Shown: positions 48,355-59,072 of the stretch, in pieces
Position numbering within the stretch: position 1 is the first letter of the stretch
How the letters are laid out: each line of letters starts with the position of its first letter
Assembly: GCA_023133515.1 (NCBI GenBank)
Contig: JAGLWI010000006.1
Coordinates: 1-64,000, forward strand
Reading direction: 5' to 3'
DNA length: 64,000 bases
From: Candidatus Babeliales bacterium
GTDB lineage: Bacteria; Babelota; Babeliae; Babelales; UASB340
Program-made: the position numbers and the translations under genes
The notes under the pieces: model-generated
Database searches by the model: none
What the model was told of the DNA's origin: nothing
What the model saw: the letters and a program-made list of their open reading frames with translations, nothing else

Positions 48355-50742
48355 TTACGCCAATATCAAATACTCTTTTAAAACTGTATCAGGATTTAAA
48401 GAGATAGAATCAATTCCACTCTCAATTAAAAATTTAGTAAATTCTGGGTAATCTGATGGGGCTTGCCCACAAATTCCAATTTTCTTTTTATTTTTTTTTG
48501 CTCCCTCAATTGCCATTGCTATTATTTTTTTTACAGCAGCGTCTCTTTCATCAAAAATTGAAGAAATTAATGCTGAATCTCTATCAACACCAAGAACAGT
48601 TTGAGTAAGATCATTTGAACCAATAGAAAATCCATCAAAAATTTTGCTAAATTGATCAATCAACAAAATATTTGATGGAATCTCACACATCATGTAAATT
48701 TCTAATCCGTTTTGGCCTTGCTTTAAACCATGTTTTTTCATCTCTTCTACAACAGACTCAGCTTCTTTAATAGTTCTTACAAAAGGAATCATCAGTTTGA
48801 CATTTGTCAGACCCATCTCATTTCGAATCTTTTTCATTGCCAAACATTCAAGTTCAAAAGCCGGTCTATAATTTTCATGATAATACCGGCTAGCACCCCT
48901 AAATCCAAGCATCGGATTTTCTTCATCCGGTTCAAAATATTGACCTGCAATAAGCTTTCGATATTCGTTACTCTTAAAATCTGACATTCTTATAATCACA
49001 GGTTTTGGATAAAAAGCAGCAGCAATTGTTCCAGCTTCTTGGGCCAGTTTATCTATAAAAAACTGTTTTTTGTCATCATACTCAAAAGTTAATTCCTCTA
49101 TCAAACTTCGATCTTTTCTATCACTAACTTTGTCAATCGCAACAAGCGCCATTGGATGAATTTGAATTGCAGTATTGATAATAAATTCAAGTCTTGCAAG
49201 ACCAACACCATCGACCGGCAACTTTGAAAACCCAAACGCTTCATCTGGATTTCCAACATTCATCATAATTTCAACATCTAATTTTGGAAGAGCAGACACC
49301 TCAACCTTTTTAACTTCAAAAGGAATTTTCCCTTCATAAACAATACCAATCTCTCCTCCACTACAATCTAAAGTCACAAGTTGCCCATCTGTTATCTTTT
49401 CGGTAGCTTCTATTGCACCAACAATTGCAGGAATTCCAAGCTCTCTACTTACAATTGCAGCATGACATGTTCTTCCTCCACGATTTGTAATAATTCCAGC
49501 CGCCAATTTCATAATCGGTTCCCAATCAGGATCAGTCATATCGGTTATTAAAATTTCGCCTTGCTTAACCTTGTGCATAAACTTTGCAGACTCAATCAAT
49601 CTTGCTTTTCCAAAAGCAATTTTTCTTCCAATACTTTTTCCTTTTGCCAAAATTCTATTTTCATATTCTGCTTTTCGTTGCAAAATATACTCCTCCAAAA
49701 ACGTCTCATTCTCTTTTAAAACATGAACAGTTTCCGGCCTTGCTTGCAAAATATAAATTTTTCCATCAATCCCGTCTTTAGCCCATTCTATGTCCATTGG
49801 AACCCATGAACCTTTTAAATTAGAATAATGTTTTTCTATAATCAATGATTGACGTGCAAGATCCAAAATCTCATCATCATTAAGAGAAAAAAATTTACGA
49901 TCTATTCGAGCAACATCAACATTTTTTGTAGGTTCTTTTGAATCTTGCGAATAGATCATTTTTATACTTTTACGACCTAAACGTTTTTTTAAAATCGGTT
50001 TGAAACCTTTTTCCAAAGTTAGTTTATGTACATAAAATTCATCAGGATTTACAACTCCTTTTACAACATTTTCTCCAAGTCCATACGATGAATTGATAAA
50101 AACAACATCCTTAAAACCAGATTCTGTATCAAGAGTAAATGCTACACCAGCACTCGCTTTATCAGATCGAATCATCTTTTGAACACCAACTGAAAGCGCA
50201 ATTTTCATATGCTCAAAACCATGATCAATCCGATAAGAAATTGCACGATTTGTAAAAAGAGACGCAAAACAATTTTTACAAGCAGGCAATAACTCTTTTT
50301 CTCCTATAATATTCAAAAATGTTTCCTGCTGCCCGGCAAAAGAAGCCTCCGGCAAATCTTCTGCAGTTGCAGATGATCTAACCGCCACATCACAATTCTC
50401 ACCATATTTTTTTTCCATCAACTGATATGCCAATTTAATCTCTTCCTGCAAATCATTTGGTAAAGAAGCAGCGCGAATCAAAGATCTAATTTCATGACCT
50501 ATAAGCGCAAATTCCTTTAATTTTTTTTTATCCATTTTTGACAACAATTTTTTAATCTTATCTTCAATATTATTTTCTTTTAAATGATACCAATAAGCAT
50601 TTGTTGTTACTGCAAAACCTAAAGGAATTAAAATTCCCTTTTTGGTTAAATTATAAATCATCTCCCCCAATGACGCATTCTTCCCACCAACCAGAGCTAA
50701 ATCCTTCATATTTATTTCTTCAAATTTTTTTATAAATTTCAT
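48355..50742 (-). CDS. ppsA: Phosphoenolpyruvate synthase
   Basis: ALVGGKNASLGEMI; GGRTCHAAIVSRELGIPAIVGA; FSIGSNDLTQTVLGVDRDS; IGICGQAPSD. Confidence 0.95.
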   Translation of the reverse strand: MKFIKKFEEINMKDLALVGGKNASLGEMIYNLTKKGILIPLGFAVTTNAYWYHLKENNIEDKIKKLLSKMDKKKLKEFALIGHEIRSLIRAASLPNDLQEEIKLAYQLMEKKYGENCDVAVRSSATAEDLPEASFAGQQETFLNIIGEKELLPACKNCFASLFTNRAISYRIDHGFEHMKIALSVGVQKMIRSDKASAGVAFTLDTESGFKDVVFINSSYGLGENVVKGVVNPDEFYVHKLTLEKGFKPILKKRLGRKSIKMIYSQDSKEPTKNVDVARIDRKFFSLNDDEILDLARQSLIIEKHYSNLKGSWVPMDIEWAKDGIDGKIYILQARPETVHVLKENETFLEEYILQRKAEYENRILAKGKSIGRKIAFGKARLIESAKFMHKVKQGEILITDMTDPDWEPIMKLAAGIITNRGGRTCHAAIVSRELGIPAIVGAIEATEKITDGQLVTLDCSGGEIGIVYEGKIPFEVKKVEVSALPKLDVEIMMNVGNPDEAFGFSKLPVDGVGLARLEFIINTAIQIHPMALVAIDKVSDRKDRSLIEELTFEYDDKKQFFIDKLAQEAGTIAAAFYPKPVIIRMSDFKSNEYRKLIAGQYFEPDEENPMLGFRGASRYYHENYRPAFELECLAMKKIRNEMGLTNVKLMIPFVRTIKEAESVVEEMKKHGLKQGQNGLEIYMMCEIPSNILLIDQFSKIFDGFSIGSNDLTQTVLGVDRDSALISSIFDERDAAVKKIIAMAIEGAKKNKKKIGICGQAPSDYPEFTKFLIESGIDSISLNPDTVLKEYLILA

Positions 50743-50827
50743 GATTATGTTCTCTCCTTTTTTAAAGATTCCTAGTCATGATTACTCAAAGATATTAAAA
50801 TAAATAATCAGATAAAGGAAATATAAA

Positions 50828-51916
50828 ATGAAATTTGAGAAAAAAGAAAAAAACCTAATAACATTTATTCTTTATGATAGTATCCACAACTCAGTTTTTA
50901 AAAGCCAAATTCTATCACCCTTATTAAATATGCTGAAAAAAAACAAAACCTTAAAAATACACCTAATATCTTTTGAAAAAACAATACCTCCAAAAAAATT
51001 ATTAACTAACTTCGAAAACATAAAACGATTAAATATTTTTTTTTTAAAACGCTTCCCTTTCTTTGGAAAATTAAGTCTTTATTTTGCTATATTTCAATTA
51101 AAAAAGTTATTTAAAAAAATACATTCTCAATCAATCATATGCCGTGGACCTCTTGCAGGATGGATTACAATCAAGGTCTTAAAAAATTTAAATATAAAAG
51201 CAATACCAATTAAAATTCAAGCTCGAGGTCTTTGCGCCCAAGAATATAGATTTGCAACTCAAAAATTAAAAGAAAACTTTATTAAAAGATTATTACGAAA
51301 ATTTATCTATAAAAGTTTAGAAAAAATAGAAATCGAAACATTTAAAAAACATACAGAAAATAAGTTCAATATAGAAATAGAAAGTGTAAGTCACGCACTT
51401 TCACAATATCTAGTAAAAAATTTTAAAACTGACCCTTGTAAAATAATTCTAGCAACAAAAGATATTCCACAAAAACTAAGTAATGAAAAGAAAAAAGATT
51501 GGAGAAATAAAATAAGAAAAAAATTAGAAATAGCAGATGAAAAATTTGTTTATTGCTATAGTGGTTCAACAAAACCATGGCAGTGTTTACCACAAACTAT
51601 GGATTATTTTAAAAAAGAATATAAAAAAAATTCAAACAATTTTTTACTTTTACTATCTAATGATAAAAAGGAAATTGTACAAATTCTTAAAACTAAAAAT
51701 CTCCCAAAAAAAAGCTATAAATTTTTAAGTGTTGATCCAAAAGAATTACAAAAATATCTTTGTGCATGTGATGCTGGATTTCTATTTCGAGATAAAGACA
51801 TAATAAATTGGGTTTCTAGACCTACAAAAATGTTGGAATATATTGCATCCGATCTTAAGATAATTCATAACCATACGGTTTCTTGGCTATCTGATCAAAA
51901 GGAAAATCAAATTTAA
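50828..51916 (+). CDS. Glycosyltransferase-like protein, possibly C-terminally truncated
   Basis: DAGFLFRDKDIINWVSRPTKMLEYIASDLKII resembles the GT4 C-terminal motif, but only about 18 residues follow before the stop. Confidence 0.65.
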   Translation: MKFEKKEKNLITFILYDSIHNSVFKSQILSPLLNMLKKNKTLKIHLISFEKTIPPKKLLTNFENIKRLNIFFLKRFPFFGKLSLYFAIFQLKKLFKKIHSQSIICRGPLAGWITIKVLKNLNIKAIPIKIQARGLCAQEYRFATQKLKENFIKRLLRKFIYKSLEKIEIETFKKHTENKFNIEIESVSHALSQYLVKNFKTDPCKIILATKDIPQKLSNEKKKDWRNKIRKKLEIADEKFVYCYSGSTKPWQCLPQTMDYFKKEYKKNSNNFLLLLSNDKKEIVQILKTKNLPKKSYKFLSVDPKELQKYLCACDAGFLFRDKDIINWVSRPTKMLEYIASDLKIIHNHTVSWLSDQKENQI

Positions 51917-52892
51917 TTTTCTGTCCTATTTTTAAAATATTCAGTTTTTTATCTTCTAAAAATTTACTTTTTTTACTCCAAGCCATTTTCAGTTGATTTA
52001 TAGGATCAAGAAAATTATCTGAACCAAGTTTAAAAGTTCCCCAATGCATAGGAAGAAAATTTTCAGCTTTTAAATCTATAAAAGCATTTACAGATTCATA
52101 TGAATCTACATGAGAAATTTTTTGAGTCATTCTTGGATAAATAGGGCCAATAGGCATAAGCGCAATATTTATTGAAGAAAACTTTTTAGCAATATCTTTA
52201 AAATGATTTGAATATGCTGTATCACCTGCAAAATATATCTTATAATTATTAAATTCAATCATCCAGCTTCCCCACAAAGAACGGTTTACAGAAAAAGCAC
52301 TTTCTGCAGACCAATGAATTGCTGGCAAAAATGAAAATTTAATATTCTCATTTTTCAAATTAAAAGAACATTCCGTCCACCACTCTTTCTCATAAACATT
52401 TGAAAAACCTTTTTTTAAAAACCAATCTTTATTTCCCTTAGGAACCAAAACAGTTGAATTATCCCTTTTTATAATATATGCAATAGATTTTTTTTCCATG
52501 TGATCGCTATGGTTGTGTGAAACTATTATAAAATCAATCTTTGGTAACTTTTCTAAAGTTATCCCTGCAGGAAAATTTCTTGGATAAAAAAACAAGAAAG
52601 TATTAAAAATAGGATCAGTCAAAATATTTATACCACTAATTTGAATTAAAAAAGTAGAATGACCAACCCACGTTATAACAGGAGATATACTACTATCTGC
52701 AGGAATATTATTAATTATCCAATTTTTAAAATCATTTTTTTCGAAATACTTTTTTATATTGTTTTTAGTTAACCACCAATTTTTACTTGAAAGAAAAAAA
52801 TTTCTGAATACTTCATACAATTTTTTGGATGGAGAAACATTAAAATGATCTCCGTAAATCTTATTATTATCAAATCGTTTTTTTTTATTCAT
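51855..52892 (-). CDS. MBL-fold metal-dependent hydrolase (NAPE-PLD/UlaG-like)
   Basis: WVGHSTFLIQISGINILTDPIF; SHNHSDHM; YFAGDTAYSNHF; LPMHWGTFKLG. Confidence 0.88.
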   Translation of the reverse strand: MNKKKRFDNNKIYGDHFNVSPSKKLYEVFRNFFLSSKNWWLTKNNIKKYFEKNDFKNWIINNIPADSSISPVITWVGHSTFLIQISGINILTDPIFNTFLFFYPRNFPAGITLEKLPKIDFIIVSHNHSDHMEKKSIAYIIKRDNSTVLVPKGNKDWFLKKGFSNVYEKEWWTECSFNLKNENIKFSFLPAIHWSAESAFSVNRSLWGSWMIEFNNYKIYFAGDTAYSNHFKDIAKKFSSINIALMPIGPIYPRMTQKISHVDSYESVNAFIDLKAENFLPMHWGTFKLGSDNFLDPINQLKMAWSKKSKFLEDKKLNILKIGQKIKFDFPFDQIAKKPYGYELS

Positions 52893-52911
52893 AATTTAAC
52901 GTTTATAAAAA

Positions 52912-53964
52912 TTAACTTATAACTCCACAACCAAGACAAACATCATTTTCATAAAAAACTGCAAACTGGCCAGGAGCAAGCCCCTGATCTCTTTCATTTA
53001 ATTTAACAATAGCTAAATCATCTTGCAAAAAATCAATATGGCATTTATAAAGCTTCTCTCCATGCCTAACTTTTACTTCAATATCCAAATTTTGTGGTAT
53101 TTTACATGAAATCCAATTAAAATTTGAAACTTTTAATCTATCTCTTTTCTTATCCATTGTAAAATACTTGTTTGAAACATAAACTATGTTTTTTTCTGGA
53201 TTTTTTTCTACAACATACCAAGGACCATCAGAAAGACCAATTCCCTTACGTTGTCCAATTGTGTAATACCAAAATCCGTCATGTTCCCCAACTTTTTTAC
53301 CACTTTCATAATCAATTATTTCTCCTTTTTTTACACTAAGATGATGTTTTATAAAATCATTAAATTTAATTTTGCCTAAAAAGCAGATTCCTTGACTGTC
53401 TTTTCTATTTTTATTAGGTAAATCATATTTTTCTGCTAATTCACGAACTTGCTTTTTCGTAAAATGACCAATGGGAAACAAAATACAAGAAAGTTGTTTT
53501 TGATTTAAATGAGATAAAAAGTATGTCTGATCTTTGACCGAATCAGCCGCCTTTTTCAACAAAATTTTACCATTATTTTCTTCAAGCTGACCATAGTGCC
53601 CTGTTGCAACATAATCAAACTGATCACCAATTTTTTCAAAAAAACAACCAAACTTTATGTACTTATTACAAAAAATGTCTGGACTTGGAGTTCTCCCATT
53701 TTTCACTTCTTTTAACGCATAAGCAACTACTTTATCCCAATACTCTTGTTGCATACTCACAATATTTAAAGGAACACCAAATTTTTTACAAACAGCCTTA
53801 GCATATTTCAAATCTTCTTTCCATGGACAATTACCTAAGTAAGATAATTCATCTTCAAGCCAAATTTTAATATAAAAAGCTGTTAAATCATGTCCTTGAT
53901 CTTTTAAAATAGATAAAGCAACAGAGCTATCAACTCCACCAGATAATAAAACTGCAATTTTCAT
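52912..53964 (-). CDS. mnmA: tRNA-specific 2-thiouridylase
   Basis: IAVLLSGGVDSSVAL; GRTPSPDIFCNKYIKFG; DSQGICFLG; YTIGQRKGIGL. Confidence 0.95.
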   Translation of the reverse strand: MKIAVLLSGGVDSSVALSILKDQGHDLTAFYIKIWLEDELSYLGNCPWKEDLKYAKAVCKKFGVPLNIVSMQQEYWDKVVAYALKEVKNGRTPSPDIFCNKYIKFGCFFEKIGDQFDYVATGHYGQLEENNGKILLKKAADSVKDQTYFLSHLNQKQLSCILFPIGHFTKKQVRELAEKYDLPNKNRKDSQGICFLGKIKFNDFIKHHLSVKKGEIIDYESGKKVGEHDGFWYYTIGQRKGIGLSDGPWYVVEKNPEKNIVYVSNKYFTMDKKRDRLKVSNFNWISCKIPQNLDIEVKVRHGEKLYKCHIDFLQDDLAIVKLNERDQGLAPGQFAVFYENDVCLGCGVIS

Positions 53965-54120
53965 AATATTTTTTACTTTTTAATATTATTTTTAATAAAA
54001 CCCCCAGAAATCGGCCAAAAACTGTTACTTTTATTGTAACATACGAGATATTTTAATGCGAACCCCTATGATAATAATTAAATCTTTGTATTTTTATTAA
54101 AATATTCATAAAAATAAATA

Positions 54121-55062
54121 TCACTTAGGCTTAATAAACTCATTATTATTATAAAAATATAATGTAGAAAGATAATTATATACTAAACTATTTCCATACT
54201 TGAACGCTATTGATATTACAGATTCATTCGATCCACTTTTTTTATAAATATCTGCTTCCCCTTCATCAATCATAAATTTTACAATCTCTACAGAACAATT
54301 TGCACAAGCAGCATGAAATGGTGACCATCCTTTATTATTAAGACTATTAACAAATTTTTTTTTATCATCTACTTTTCTTATTAAAAAAGTAATTATTTTA
54401 TAATAACTATCCAATTTCTCCCTATTAAAAAAATAACAAGAGATATGAAGAAGGTTATTAAATTTTTTATCCAAAATATCTATAGGAAATTTACACTTAT
54501 CAACCAAACATTTAACACTATCATAAAGACCATAAAAACAAGATTTATATAATAATTTTAATTTCTCTTTATTATCAATAATTTTTGAAGTCACAGAAAA
54601 TTCATTAATCAAATACTCAAGAATATCTTTATTTTTTGAAAAGATAGAAAATTTTAATAAAAACTCAATATCATTTTCAATACAAAAATTAGAATCTTGT
54701 ATTAAATATTTTATCAAATCTTTATTTCCAAATCTGCAAACATATTTCAATAAAAATAATTTTTTTGAATATGTCCAATTTTTTGTATTTTTAACAATAT
54801 ATTTAAATATATTATTGGCTTCAAACACACAAGAAATCTTACATTCAAATGTAAAATTACGTTCCATTACAAAATCAGGATCATTTATCAGTTTTTTAAA
54901 TTCGTCCAAATCATCTTCTAATATAGCCCAAAAAATACAATCATATTTTCGATTCTCTGTAAGATCTACAGGGCCTTTTGCACAAAAACCACAGCTAAAA
55001 AATGAAATACAAAAAAAACAAAAATAAAAAATATATAATCTATATTTCATAATTAAAAACAA
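54121..55062 (-). CDS. Secreted ankyrin-repeat protein
   Basis: Signal peptide; GWSPFHAACANCSVEIVKFMIDEGEADIYKKSGSNESVISIAFKYGN and weaker repeats upstream. Confidence 0.8.
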   Translation of the reverse strand: MFLIMKYRLYIFYFCFFCISFFSCGFCAKGPVDLTENRKYDCIFWAILEDDLDEFKKLINDPDFVMERNFTFECKISCVFEANNIFKYIVKNTKNWTYSKKLFLLKYVCRFGNKDLIKYLIQDSNFCIENDIEFLLKFSIFSKNKDILEYLINEFSVTSKIIDNKEKLKLLYKSCFYGLYDSVKCLVDKCKFPIDILDKKFNNLLHISCYFFNREKLDSYYKIITFLIRKVDDKKKFVNSLNNKGWSPFHAACANCSVEIVKFMIDEGEADIYKKSGSNESVISIAFKYGNSLVYNYLSTLYFYNNNEFIKPK

Positions 55063-55063
55063 A

Positions 55064-56290
55064 TTAAATTAAAAGACCTGCTATTGCAGCATTTAAAAGA
55101 TTAACTAAAGTTCCACCAAGCAAAGCTCTCCATCCAAATTTTGTAAGTATACTACGTGTGCTTGGAGCAATTGCACCAATTCCACCTATAAGAATTCCAA
55201 TAACAGAAATATTCGAAAACCCACAAAGAGCATAAGTCAAAATAATTCTTGCACGATCAGTTAAACTAAATTTTACAAAATTTAGATAAGCAATAAATTC
55301 ATTTATTACAAGTTTTTGACCAAGCAATGTTCCTGCAATATTTTTATCTTTTGCACTAATCCCTAAAAGAAAAGCAACATTAGAAAATAATTTTGAAAAA
55401 ATAGAATCTAGATTATATCCTGTTAATGACAATAAAACATAATCTGCCATAGCCATCAAACTTATAAAAGCAATAAGCATCGCAGTAACACCAGCAGCTA
55501 ATTTTAAACCATCATACGTTCCCGTAGAAATCGCATCCAAAACATTAGAAGTATCTTTTTTCATTTCAAATTTGTTTCCTGCAGCAGTCTCAGGAACTTT
55601 TGTTTCTGGTACTAAAATTTTTGATATGAGGATAGAACCTGGAATAGACATAATTGATGCCGCAATAAGATGAACCATAGGAATACCCATAGAACCATAA
55701 ACAGCCATAACAGACGCTGCTATTGTTGACATTCCAGCAACCATTACAACCAACATTTCAGATTCAGTCATATTCTTTAAATATTTTTTTATTAACAAAG
55801 GAGATTCGGTGGGCCCTAACATACTATTTGCTGTAGCACACAATGTTTCAGCCCCAGATGTCCCTAACAATGGTCTAATAATAAAAGAAATCATCTTTAC
55901 AAAAAACTGAATTATTCCAAGATGATGCAAAAGCGACATAAGAGCACCAAAAAAAATAATAATCGGAACAACTTTTACAATAAAAAGTAAGCCCCATGGT
56001 CCTGTAGTATCTACTAAATTTCCAAAAATAAACTTAATCCCAGCATCAGAAAAACTATAAATTCTACTAAACCCCATAGCCATGGCAGAAAAAAATTTAA
56101 AACCTATCTCCGTTTTTAAAACAAATAAAGCCAGAAAAAATTGCAATGCTAACCCTGCAAAAATTCGCTTAGGTTTAATTTTTCTTTTATTGTTGGAAAA
56201 AAGAACAGCCACCCCTAAAAAAACAATGATTCCTATAAGACTCATGTAATGATTATCTTTTACAAAATATGAGAAAATAGCTGAAAACAC
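55064..56290 (-). CDS. NupC/CNT family nucleoside transporter
   Basis: LCATANSMLGPTESPLLIKKYLKNMTESEMLVVMVAGMSTIAASVMAVYGSMGIP; ALCGFSNISVIGILIGGIGAIAP. Confidence 0.95.
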   Translation of the reverse strand: MFSAIFSYFVKDNHYMSLIGIIVFLGVAVLFSNNKRKIKPKRIFAGLALQFFLALFVLKTEIGFKFFSAMAMGFSRIYSFSDAGIKFIFGNLVDTTGPWGLLFIVKVVPIIIFFGALMSLLHHLGIIQFFVKMISFIIRPLLGTSGAETLCATANSMLGPTESPLLIKKYLKNMTESEMLVVMVAGMSTIAASVMAVYGSMGIPMVHLIAASIMSIPGSILISKILVPETKVPETAAGNKFEMKKDTSNVLDAISTGTYDGLKLAAGVTAMLIAFISLMAMADYVLLSLTGYNLDSIFSKLFSNVAFLLGISAKDKNIAGTLLGQKLVINEFIAYLNFVKFSLTDRARIILTYALCGFSNISVIGILIGGIGAIAPSTRSILTKFGWRALLGGTLVNLLNAAIAGLLI

Positions 56291-56441
56291 TTTATTCTCC
56301 TTTAAAAACTGAATAGTTAACTATGATTCTTCTTAATGTGCAACATTATATCATTTGAAATAATTTTTCAAAGTTATTTTAAACAGTTTGATAAAAAAAC
56401 TTTTTTATTATTAGAACCTATACGAAAATTCAAACAAATTT

Positions 56442-56516
56442 GCAATGGCGCTCATTCTGAGCTCGTCGAAGAATGAAGCGCTGTATCCTTCGACAAGCTC
56501 AGGATGAGCGCATTGC
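56442..56516. repeat. Long imperfect palindrome, REP-like
   Basis: gcaatggcgctcattctgagctcgtcgaagaat...atccttcgacaagctcaggatgagcgcattgc. Confidence 0.75.
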
Positions 56517-56593
56517 TTAATTTTCTTTTTTTGTTGATACATTTATTTTAAACATCAAATTTAAATAAATGATAATTTTCGTATAAGCTATTA

Positions 56594-57676
56594 CTAAACT
56601 TTCTTAAAACTACCATTATTTAATTTTATTTGCTGTGTTGGAAATGCAAATTCAGCATCATTTTTTTCCACAATATCAGCAATTTTTAACAAAACATCCT
56701 GTTGAACTTTTCTAAATTCACCCCATTTTGTCGTTTTAGTAAACGTATAAACACTTATATCAATAGAATATTCACCAAAACTTTCAAAATTAACTAAAAC
56801 TCCTTTATCCCTATCAATGTCAAAATTATTATTTAGATAAATTTCAATATCGTTAATAATATTTTTCACACGTTTTATATCATCATAACGTAATGAAATC
56901 GTAGTCATAATTCTTCTGTTGTATCTTCTTTCTGAATTTTCAACAATAGCATCCGTTATAAGTGCGTTTGGAATATACATTGGAGTTTTCTCAAAAGTAC
57001 AAATACGTGTCATATACCAACCTATATCTTCTACAGTACCATGAAAACCTTTATTTGGAGATTTTATAGTGTCACCAATAACAAAAGGTCTATTTACATA
57101 AAGCATAAAACCACCAAAAAAGTTCGCCACAATATCTTTTGCTGCCCAAGAAAATGCTATACCACTCATACCACCAAAAGCCAAAAGACCACTTAGAGGA
57201 ATACCAATAATATCCAAAATCATAAACACTGTAATCACAACAATGATAATTGATACAAGTTTGCTGACTGCAGAAATAACAATTCGGTCATTTTCATGAT
57301 TCTTTGATTTACTCAAAAACTTTTTGACAATTTTTTTTTCAAAGCAATTTTTAAACCTAAACAAAATCCATGTCATAACCGAGATAACAAATATATATTG
57401 TAATTGTAAAATTCTATGGTTAAATGTTTGATTATTGCGAACAATATTTTCAATAATTGTAAGAAACCCGTAACCAAAAACTATCCATTTTAAAGGGAAA
57501 TACAAAGCATCACAAAAAGATTTAATCCAATCATTTTTAGATGTTTTTTTCAGATAATATAAAATTTTTTGTGAAACAAAAATTGTAATCAATGTAATTA
57601 TTAAAATAAGAAAACATTCAATCACATTACCAGAAAGAAAAAAATTATAAATTGAATTTATCATAAAAACCTCCAT
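56594..57676 (-). CDS. Mechanosensitive ion channel, MscS family
   Basis: LLAFGGMSGIAFSWAAKDIVANFFGGFMLYVNRPFVIGDTIKSP; GTVEDIGWYMTRICTFEKTPMYIPNALI. Confidence 0.93.
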   Translation of the reverse strand: MEVFMINSIYNFFLSGNVIECFLILIITLITIFVSQKILYYLKKTSKNDWIKSFCDALYFPLKWIVFGYGFLTIIENIVRNNQTFNHRILQLQYIFVISVMTWILFRFKNCFEKKIVKKFLSKSKNHENDRIVISAVSKLVSIIIVVITVFMILDIIGIPLSGLLAFGGMSGIAFSWAAKDIVANFFGGFMLYVNRPFVIGDTIKSPNKGFHGTVEDIGWYMTRICTFEKTPMYIPNALITDAIVENSERRYNRRIMTTISLRYDDIKRVKNIINDIEIYLNNNFDIDRDKGVLVNFESFGEYSIDISVYTFTKTTKWGEFRKVQQDVLLKIADIVEKNDAEFAFPTQQIKLNNGSFKKV

Positions 57677-57681
57677 AAATT

Positions 57682-58764
57682 TTATTCAGATTGCTCAAGC
57701 AAAGAACTACTTTTTTGGCGCTCTTTAAGATCCCAATCAAGTAAAGAATCAATAAGATCATCAAGATTTCCGGTCATAATAATATCAAGTTTTTTTAAAG
57801 TAAGATTTATTCGATGATCCGTAATCCTGTTTTGTGGAAAATTGTATGTTCTAACTTTTTCTGCCCGCATTCCCATACCAATAAGCTCTTTTCTTTCAGC
57901 TCTTCTTTCGGCTTCCGCTTTTTCCTTTTCAACTTTAAATATCCGTGCAGCCAAAACTTTTAAAGCTCTTGCTTTATTTTTAATTTGAGAACGTTCATCT
58001 TGACATGAAACAACTATTCCTGTAGAAAAGTGGGTTATTCGAACGGCAGAATCCGTTGTATTAACATGTTGTCCACCAGCTCCACTTGCACGAAAGACAT
58101 CAATTCGAATGTCCTGAGGATTAATTTTTACATCAACCTCTTTTGCTTCTGGCAAAACAGCAACGGTTACAGTCGATGTGTGAATTCTTCCTGCTGTCTC
58201 TGTTGCAGGAACTCGTTGAACACGATGTACCCCAGACTCAAATTTCAAATGCTTATAAACATTTTTACCTTTGATATAAATTATAAGCTCTTTAAAACCA
58301 CCAATTTCAGTCTTATTAAAATCTACAATAGAAACATTCCATCCTTTTGAAAGACCATAATTGCTGTACATCTTATAAAGATCTGTAACAAATAACGCTG
58401 CCTCTTGACCTCCTGCTCCAGCACGAATTTCTAAAAAAATAGATCTCTCATCCATTTGATCTGAAGGATAAAGTAGATTCCCCAACTTTTTTTCTAATTC
58501 TCCCTCTTCAGACTTTTTAACAGATATTTCTTCCTCAAAAAGAATTCTCATCTGCTCATCTGTTTCTTTTTGTTTTTGCTTTTCAAGATCTACAATATCT
58601 TTTTGATATTTAACAATTTGTTTATGAATAGAAAGTAAACCTAAATACTGTGAAGATTTTTTTTGCAATTGAATTCGTTCTTTTTGAGATAAAATAGAAT
58701 CAGAAAGTTTTTTTAAAATACTTTTATAATCACTTTCTATTTGATCCCAATTAACATCCACCAT
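57682..58764 (-). CDS. prfA: Peptide chain release factor 1
   Basis: [48 protein letters not shown]. Confidence 0.96.
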   Translation of the reverse strand: MVDVNWDQIESDYKSILKKLSDSILSQKERIQLQKKSSQYLGLLSIHKQIVKYQKDIVDLEKQKQKETDEQMRILFEEEISVKKSEEGELEKKLGNLLYPSDQMDERSIFLEIRAGAGGQEAALFVTDLYKMYSNYGLSKGWNVSIVDFNKTEIGGFKELIIYIKGKNVYKHLKFESGVHRVQRVPATETAGRIHTSTVTVAVLPEAKEVDVKINPQDIRIDVFRASGAGGQHVNTTDSAVRITHFSTGIVVSCQDERSQIKNKARALKVLAARIFKVEKEKAEAERRAERKELIGMGMRAEKVRTYNFPQNRITDHRINLTLKKLDIIMTGNLDDLIDSLLDWDLKERQKSSSLLEQSE

Positions 58765-58841
58765 AAAATCATGCCTTTAAAAAACTTCTCGTATCAAATA
58801 AACCTTCGTTAACCTCCGGTTCATAAATAATATAAGTTTAT

Positions 58842-59060
58842 TTATTTCTTTTTTTTCTTATTATTAGTAGCATATCGCTTTTGAAATTTTTCAATTCTTC
58901 CAGCTGTATCTACAAACTTTTGTTTACCAGTAAAAAACGGATGACATGCAGAACATATATCTACATCAATAGATTTTACTGTAGATGTTGTTTGAAAACT
59001 ATTTCCACATACACATCTTATTGTAACATCATAAATTTTTGGATGTATATCCTTTTTCAT
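58842..59060 (-). CDS. rpmE: 50S ribosomal protein L31
   Basis: [28 protein letters not shown]...[30 protein letters not shown]; zinc-type CxC...CxxC. Confidence 0.96.
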   Translation of the reverse strand: MKKDIHPKIYDVTIRCVCGNSFQTTSTVKSIDVDICSACHPFFTGKQKFVDTAGRIEKFQKRYATNNKKKKK

Positions 59061-59072
59061 ATTAAAAAACTC

